Shown: piece by piece, positions 60,092-64,000 of the stretch
Layout: every line of letters begins with the position of its first letter
Numbering within the stretch: the stretch's first letter is position 1
Assembly (NCBI RefSeq): GCF_002813915.1
Contig: NZ_CP019335.1
Span: 1,657,777-1,721,776 of the forward strand
Direction: 5' to 3'
DNA length: 64,000 bases
Origin: Tenacibaculum sp. SZ-18
GTDB lineage: Bacteria; Bacteroidota; Bacteroidia; Flavobacteriales; Flavobacteriaceae
Position numbers and translations under genes: made by a program
Notes under the pieces: model-generated
Database searches by the model: none
What the model saw: only the letters and a program-made list of their open reading frames with translations
Told to the model about the DNA's origin: nothing

Positions 60092-61567
60092 TTATCTTCT
60101 ACTATAATTTGGAGCTTCTTTAGTAATGGCAACATCATGTGGATGACTTTCGTTAATACCACTTGCTGTTATTCGAACAAACTTTCCAGTAGCTTTCAAT
60201 GTTTCTATATCTTTTGCTCCACAATATCCCATTCCCGCTCTTAAACCTCCTACAAATTGATGAATACTTTCAAATAGTTCGCCTTTGTAAGGCACACGTC
60301 CTACTATTCCTTCTGGAACTAATTTTTTAATATCATCTTCCACATCTTGAAAATAACGATCTTTTGAACCTTTTTTCATTGCCTCAACAGATCCCATTCC
60401 ACGATAAGATTTAAACTTTCTTCCTTCGTAAATAATTGTTTCTCCAGGACTTTCTTTTGTTCCTGCTAATAACGAACCTAACATAACACAATCTGCACCA
60501 GCCGCGATTGCTTTAGGAATATCTCCTGTATAACGAATTCCACCATCAGCGATTACAGGAACTCCACTTCCTTTAATTGCTGCAGCCACTTCTAGAACTG
60601 CCGAAAACTGAGGAAATCCAACACCAGCAACAACTCTAGTCGTACATATAGAACCTGGGCCAATTCCAACCTTTACAGCATCTGCACCTGCTTCTACTAA
60701 ATATTTTGCAGCTTCAGGTGTTGCAATATTTCCCACTACAACATCTAATTTTGGAAACTTCTCTTTTACACTTTTTAATACTGTAACAACTCCTTTTGTA
60801 TGACCATGGGCTGTATCAATAATAACGGCATCAACGCCAGCATTCACCAATGCTTCTGCACGATCAACTGCGTCAAAAGTTACACCTAAAGCAGCTGCAA
60901 CTCTTAATCTTCCTAAACTATCCTTATTTGCAATTGGTTTTTGTGTAGTTTTGGTAATATCTCTAAAGGTAATTAATCCGACTAATTTGTAATTGTCATT
61001 TACAACAGGCAATTTTTCGATTTTATTACTTTGAAGAATGATTTCTGCTTGTTGTAATGAAGTTCCTTCTGCGACAGTAATTAAGTTTTCAGACGTCATC
61101 ACCTCAGTTATCGCACGTTCGTTTTCTTTTTCAAAACGTAAATCTCTATTCGTTACAATTCCAACTAATTTCTTCTCATCATCTACAACAGGAATACCAC
61201 CAATTTTGTGTTCTTTCATTGCTTTTTTTGCATCTAAAACAACAGCGTCCAGTGGTAAAGTAATCGGATCGATAATCATTCCACTTTCCGCTCTTTTTAC
61301 CTTTCTAACTTCATTTGCTTGCTGCTCAATGGTCATATTTTTATGTAACACTCCTATTCCTCCTTCACGAGCAATAGCAATTGCCATGGAACTTTCGGTT
61401 ACTGTATCCATTGCAGCCGATACAATAGGAACGTTAATTTTGATATTTCTAGTAAAATTTGTTTGAATGCTTACTTCTCTTGGAAGTATTTCTGAGTAGG
61501 CTGGTACTAAAAGAACATCATCGTATGTTAATCCTTCTCCTACAAATTTAGATGCGTGGGCGTTCAT
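60092..61567 (-). CDS. guaB: IMP dehydrogenase
   Basis: GuaB (491 aa from the ATG at 61567) oxidises IMP to XMP in guanine nucleotide synthesis. It has [18 protein letters not shown] near the start, two CBS domains (about 95-205), the catalytic Cys loop [17 protein letters not shown], and the flap with YRGMGS. I prefer the internal start ([12 protein letters not shown]) because the family begins a few residues before GLTYDD; a start 12 codons upstream is open. Confidence 0.96.
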   Translation of the reverse strand: MNAHASKFVGEGLTYDDVLLVPAYSEILPREVSIQTNFTRNIKINVPIVSAAMDTVTESSMAIAIAREGGIGVLHKNMTIEQQANEVRKVKRAESGMIIDPITLPLDAVVLDAKKAMKEHKIGGIPVVDDEKKLVGIVTNRDLRFEKENERAITEVMTSENLITVAEGTSLQQAEIILQSNKIEKLPVVNDNYKLVGLITFRDITKTTQKPIANKDSLGRLRVAAALGVTFDAVDRAEALVNAGVDAVIIDTAHGHTKGVVTVLKSVKEKFPKLDVVVGNIATPEAAKYLVEAGADAVKVGIGPGSICTTRVVAGVGFPQFSAVLEVAAAIKGSGVPVIADGGIRYTGDIPKAIAAGADCVMLGSLLAGTKESPGETIIYEGRKFKSYRGMGSVEAMKKGSKDRYFQDVEDDIKKLVPEGIVGRVPYKGELFESIHQFVGGLRAGMGYCGAKDIETLKATGKFVRITASGINESHPHDVAITKEAPNYSRR

Positions 61568-61710
61568 ATTGCAATCAATATTAGGTTTCTTTATTAATTG
61601 CATGCAAATATACTGCTTTTATCGGAAATATAAGTTTATATTATTGTTAAGAGCTTTTTATGAAGGAAAACGCTTATGACCGATATCAATACGTTCAAGG
61701 ATTTATTTTC

Positions 61711-61739
61711 TTGATTCATTGTTTCCTGTAATATATTTG
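61711..61739 (+). promoter_or_regulatory. Bacteroidota-type promoter for the DUF1842 gene
   Basis: TTG (61711-61713) and TATATTTG (61732-61739) are 18 bases apart. The resulting 5' UTR of about 45 bases is AT-rich up to the ATG at 61790, a pattern seen in highly expressed flavobacterial genes. Confidence 0.65.
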
Positions 61740-61789
61740 AAGCACTTACGACCCCGAAATTTATACTAATTATTAAAAACTAAAATTAT

Positions 61790-62194
61790 ATGGCTATTTT
61801 AAAAGAACCAAAAACATTAATTGACTCGGCATATTTAATTAAAGGAACTATCGGAAACGTTGGGATGCCTGGTGCACCAATTGCGCATTTTTCTTTAGTA
61901 GTAAATGCTACGACTGGAACTGTAAGCGGAATGGCAGAAATTACCCAAGCTATTGATAGACCTTCAATTGAAGTGAAAGTCACAGGAAATGTCAGATCTA
62001 CTGGATATGGTAAAGTAACTAAAATTGCTAATTTAACTGGTGAGTATATCGTATCTGTGCCAACACCAGCAATTGGTAGTTACTTACAAAAGTTTACTGC
62101 ATACATGGACATTAATGATGAATGGAAAGGTACAGGTGGATTCACTTACGGAAATCAAAAAATAACTGATGTTCCAGTAACATCAGAACAATAA
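61790..62194 (+). CDS. DUF1842-like protein
   Basis: This 134-aa protein, rich in beta strand, has no signal peptide. The central block TGTVSGMAEITQAIDRPSIEVKVTGNV matches the conserved core I recall for DUF1842 (G-x-V-x-G-x-x-E-I-T-Q-A). The function of the family is unknown. It is monocistronic, with its own promoter and terminator, and its AT-rich leader (ACTAATTA then AAAATTA) resembles the one before the 500-aa gene at 3553. Confidence 0.75.
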   Translation: MAILKEPKTLIDSAYLIKGTIGNVGMPGAPIAHFSLVVNATTGTVSGMAEITQAIDRPSIEVKVTGNVRSTGYGKVTKIANLTGEYIVSVPTPAIGSYLQKFTAYMDINDEWKGTGGFTYGNQKITDVPVTSEQ

Positions 62195-62222
62195 AATAAA
62201 AGCTTTAGGGGATTATAGCGAT

Positions 62223-62263
62223 AAAGGTAGCACGAGTGAGTATAATGACTGCTACCTTTTTTA
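62223..62263. terminator. bidirectional Rho-independent terminator
   Basis: AAAGGTAGCA and TGCTACCTTT pair and are followed by T residues on the plus strand. It lies between the converging DUF1842 and response regulator genes. Confidence 0.75.
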
Positions 62264-63004
62264 TCTAAAAATAGTATTATCTCTAACGAATGCGTTCTTG
62301 TATCTCTCACTAAAAGGAATCTTCTCTAAGTTATTTAAAATAATTAAGTTGTCTTCAAGATAAATTTCTTTAATGCTTTTCATATTCACCAAGTAATTTC
62401 TATGTACTTGTCTAAAATTATCATTATTGAGTATTTCTTTTAACCGTACTAATGATAATTTCACTAAATATCTACTTTCTCCACATTGTAAGTTACAGTA
62501 TTTTTCTTTTACATCTACATAATCTATGGAATCTACATCAACTTTAACAACACTTCGCTTGTGTTTTATAAATAAAAACTTTGGACTTAAAACAGCATTT
62601 TCATCATCATAACTAATACTGTTATTTTGGTCATAACATGATTCTATAGCCAATTCTAGGGTGTACAGTAACTCTAATTTATTGAATGGTTTTAATAGAT
62701 ATACAAGTGGATTCGTTAATTTTGCTTCTTCAAAAAGTGCTCGGCTTTGCATACTTGTAAGGAATAAAAAAGGAACATCAACTCCTTCTTTATTTATTCT
62801 TTGAGCGAAAGTAATCCCCTCTGGTTTTCCATCAATCATAATATCAAGAATGACCAAATCAAAAAATCTATTTTTTATTTCTTTTTCCGCCTCACTGATA
62901 TTACGAACTCTAATTACCTCATATTCATTTTCTTCAAGAAATGAAACGATTTCTTTTGCTTCTTCATCTAAATCTTCTAATAAAAGTAATCGAAGGTTTT
63001 TCAT
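62261..63004 (-). CDS. LytTR-family response regulator
   Basis: The protein has an N-terminal receiver domain (RLLLLEDLDEEAKEI, phospho-acceptor Asp in LVILDIMIDG, Lys in VYLLKPFN) and a C-terminal LytTR DNA-binding domain (VDVDSIDYVDVKEKYCNLQCG...FRQVHRNYLVNMKSI). It has 247 aa. It lies 46 bases after the sensor kinase gene and is presumably its partner. Confidence 0.92.
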   Translation of the reverse strand: MKNLRLLLLEDLDEEAKEIVSFLEENEYEVIRVRNISEAEKEIKNRFFDLVILDIMIDGKPEGITFAQRINKEGVDVPFLFLTSMQSRALFEEAKLTNPLVYLLKPFNKLELLYTLELAIESCYDQNNSISYDDENAVLSPKFLFIKHKRSVVKVDVDSIDYVDVKEKYCNLQCGESRYLVKLSLVRLKEILNNDNFRQVHRNYLVNMKSIKEIYLEDNLIILNNLEKIPFSERYKNAFVRDNTIFR

Positions 63005-63050
63005 CTATAGTTGGTTTGATACAGTAAATATATAAAAAAAGTAGTGACAC

Positions 63051-64000
63051 CTACTCTACACTTCTAAGTAATTGTATCGTAACTTTTGTTCCTTTTCCTT
63101 CTTCACTATCAAAGGTTATAATTCCATCGTTTTTTTTAACTAAAGTCTGGCATAAAATAAGTCCCAATCCTACACCTCAAGAACGGTTAATTTTATCAAT
63201 ACTAACATCTTTTAAACGATTAATTTTAGCTAATCTCTCAGCTGTTATTCCAATTCCTGTATCTTGAATTGAAACATATGCGTAATTCTCGGAATCAACC
63301 CCCATTTCAATGGAAATCTCTCCTTCTCCGTTCATATATTTTACAGAGTTATCTAGTAGGTTTCGAAGAACGATTTTTAATGATTCTCTATCAACTTTAA
63401 TTAAAGAGTTTTTAATATAATTGGTTTTTATTTTAACGTCGTTTGCTTCAATTAAATTTTCATAATCATACAAAACGTGCTCAACTATTGGCTTAAATGG
63501 ATATTCCTTTTGATCAAAAACCATTTGATTATTTTGTTCTAATGACCAGTGCAGTAAATTATTTAATAAATGACTAGTGCTTTCGGTAACCGTAATAGCA
63601 GAATTATTAGCTTCTTTAATTCCTTCTAAATTATTATCATCAATATATTTTTTAAGTTGTAAATGCTGGTGTTTGATTGTATTCATCGGTGAACGCAAAT
63701 CATGAGAAACTTCCGCTAATAGGTAGTTTTTAGTCTTATCAGCAAATGATAAATCTTCTTTCTGTTTTGTTATTAATGAGTTTTTCTCCTTTAATTTATT
63801 GTAATAAAAAGCCCAAAACCCAAGAAAAACTAATAAACCAGAAGCTCCGAAAATTAAACCTTTCTGCACCACTTTATGAGCTTCTATTTTCTCTTCTTGA
63901 ATCTTTATTTCATTTTCTTTTTGCGTAAATAAAATCTCTTTATCTCTATTAGCAAGATCAATAATTTTATCTCTATTCCATATAGAATCTTTCAATTGGA
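63051..64000 (-). pseudogene. sensor histidine kinase interrupted by in-frame TGA; 5' end outside the window
   Basis: The visible part has a coiled coil, one transmembrane helix (GLIFGASGLLVFLGFWAFYY), the HisKA motif EVSHDLRSPMNTIKHQ, the N box LRNLLDNSVKY and the G1 box IQDTGIGI. A TGA at 63177-63179 then stops the frame, yet the same frame goes on for 41 codons with GVGLGLILCQTLVKKNDG (G2 box) and GKGTKVTIQL up to TAG at 63051-63053. The protein is therefore truncated before the G2 ATP-binding loop. A single-base change (CGA, AGA or GGA to TGA) or a sequencing error explains it. The upstream part is probably a TPR sensor region. Confidence 0.85.

Noticed and set aside
61038..61466. 142-aa open frame opposite guaB
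   Set aside because: It lies wholly within the guaB coding region in antisense and has low-complexity Ser/Thr/Ile content typical of shadow frames.
61660..61731. 23-codon frame (MKENAYDRYQYV...) upstream of the DUF1842 gene
   Set aside because: It ends inside the DUF1842 promoter, has no ribosome-binding site and an ordinary composition; likely chance.
1..64000. CRISPR arrays, tRNA, rRNA or complete insertion sequences
   Set aside because: No regularly spaced repeats, cloverleaf-like segments or transposase frames were seen on either strand.

Overview
The window is chromosomal DNA of a member of the Bacteroidota, most likely a marine Flavobacteriaceae. The evidence is the low GC content, weak Shine-Dalgarno sequences, promoters of the TTG / TAnnTTTG type, lineage-typical families (YtxJ of the bacillithiol system, DUF4129/DUF4350 beside a MoxR-DUF58 module, LytTR regulators, FAS1 lipoproteins) and a parE-parC topoisomerase IV locus. 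About 60 genes are tightly packed. I see no rRNA, tRNA, CRISPR array, phage or complete insertion sequence.

Layout. 1-3.4 kb: end of a YggS-type PLP protein, a DEDDh exonuclease/GIY-YIG fusion, a voltage-gated-type cation channel with a C-terminal zinc ribbon, and miaA. 3.5-7.8 kb: an accessory-looking trio made of an unrecognised 500-aa protein, a membrane-anchored GH25 muramidase with an unrecognised N-terminal domain, and a von Willebrand A lipoprotein. 7.9-17 kb: UDP-glucuronate decarboxylase, an AAA+/VWA pair, DUF1853, a DMT transporter, truC, an RlmI-type methyltransferase and an OYE-like oxidoreductase.

17.0-25.7 kb: a complete histidine operon on the minus strand (hisG-D-C-B-H-A-F-IE). 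It carries three non-his passengers: a four-helix-bundle protein, a DinB/DUF1572 protein and a cyclic-phosphate-type receiver protein. Upstream of hisG lies a textbook-like attenuator: a TAnnTTTG promoter, an 18-codon leader peptide with six consecutive His codons, a leader segment that can pair with the terminator's 5' arm, and a Rho-independent terminator. Three copies of a 74-104 bp inverted-repeat element (ends GTCATTACGA-like) sit in or next to this operon.

26-41.8 kb: an ABC-F protein, a PP2C-like phosphatase, a METTL25-like methyltransferase, an SLC13 transporter, a triple-FAS1 lipoprotein, typA, fahA, a superfamily 2 helicase, ytxJ, clpB and a histidine phosphatase. 41.8-48.3 kb: an RDD gene divergent from SpoIIM-DUF4129-DUF4350-MoxR-DUF58 and a small membrane protein. 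48.4-53.1 kb: a TlpA-like lipoprotein, a carboxypeptidase-regulatory-like protein, a pirin and two hypothetical membrane proteins. 53.1-59.8 kb: a minus-strand operon parE, secreted hypothetical, parC, DUF2834, MscS. 60-64 kb: guaB, a DUF1842 protein with its own strong promoter, a LytTR response regulator, and a sensor kinase broken by an in-frame TGA just before its G2 box and cut by the window edge.

The most notable items are the histidine attenuator, the muramidase/unknown/vWA trio, the inverted-repeat elements in the his operon, and the interrupted kinase.
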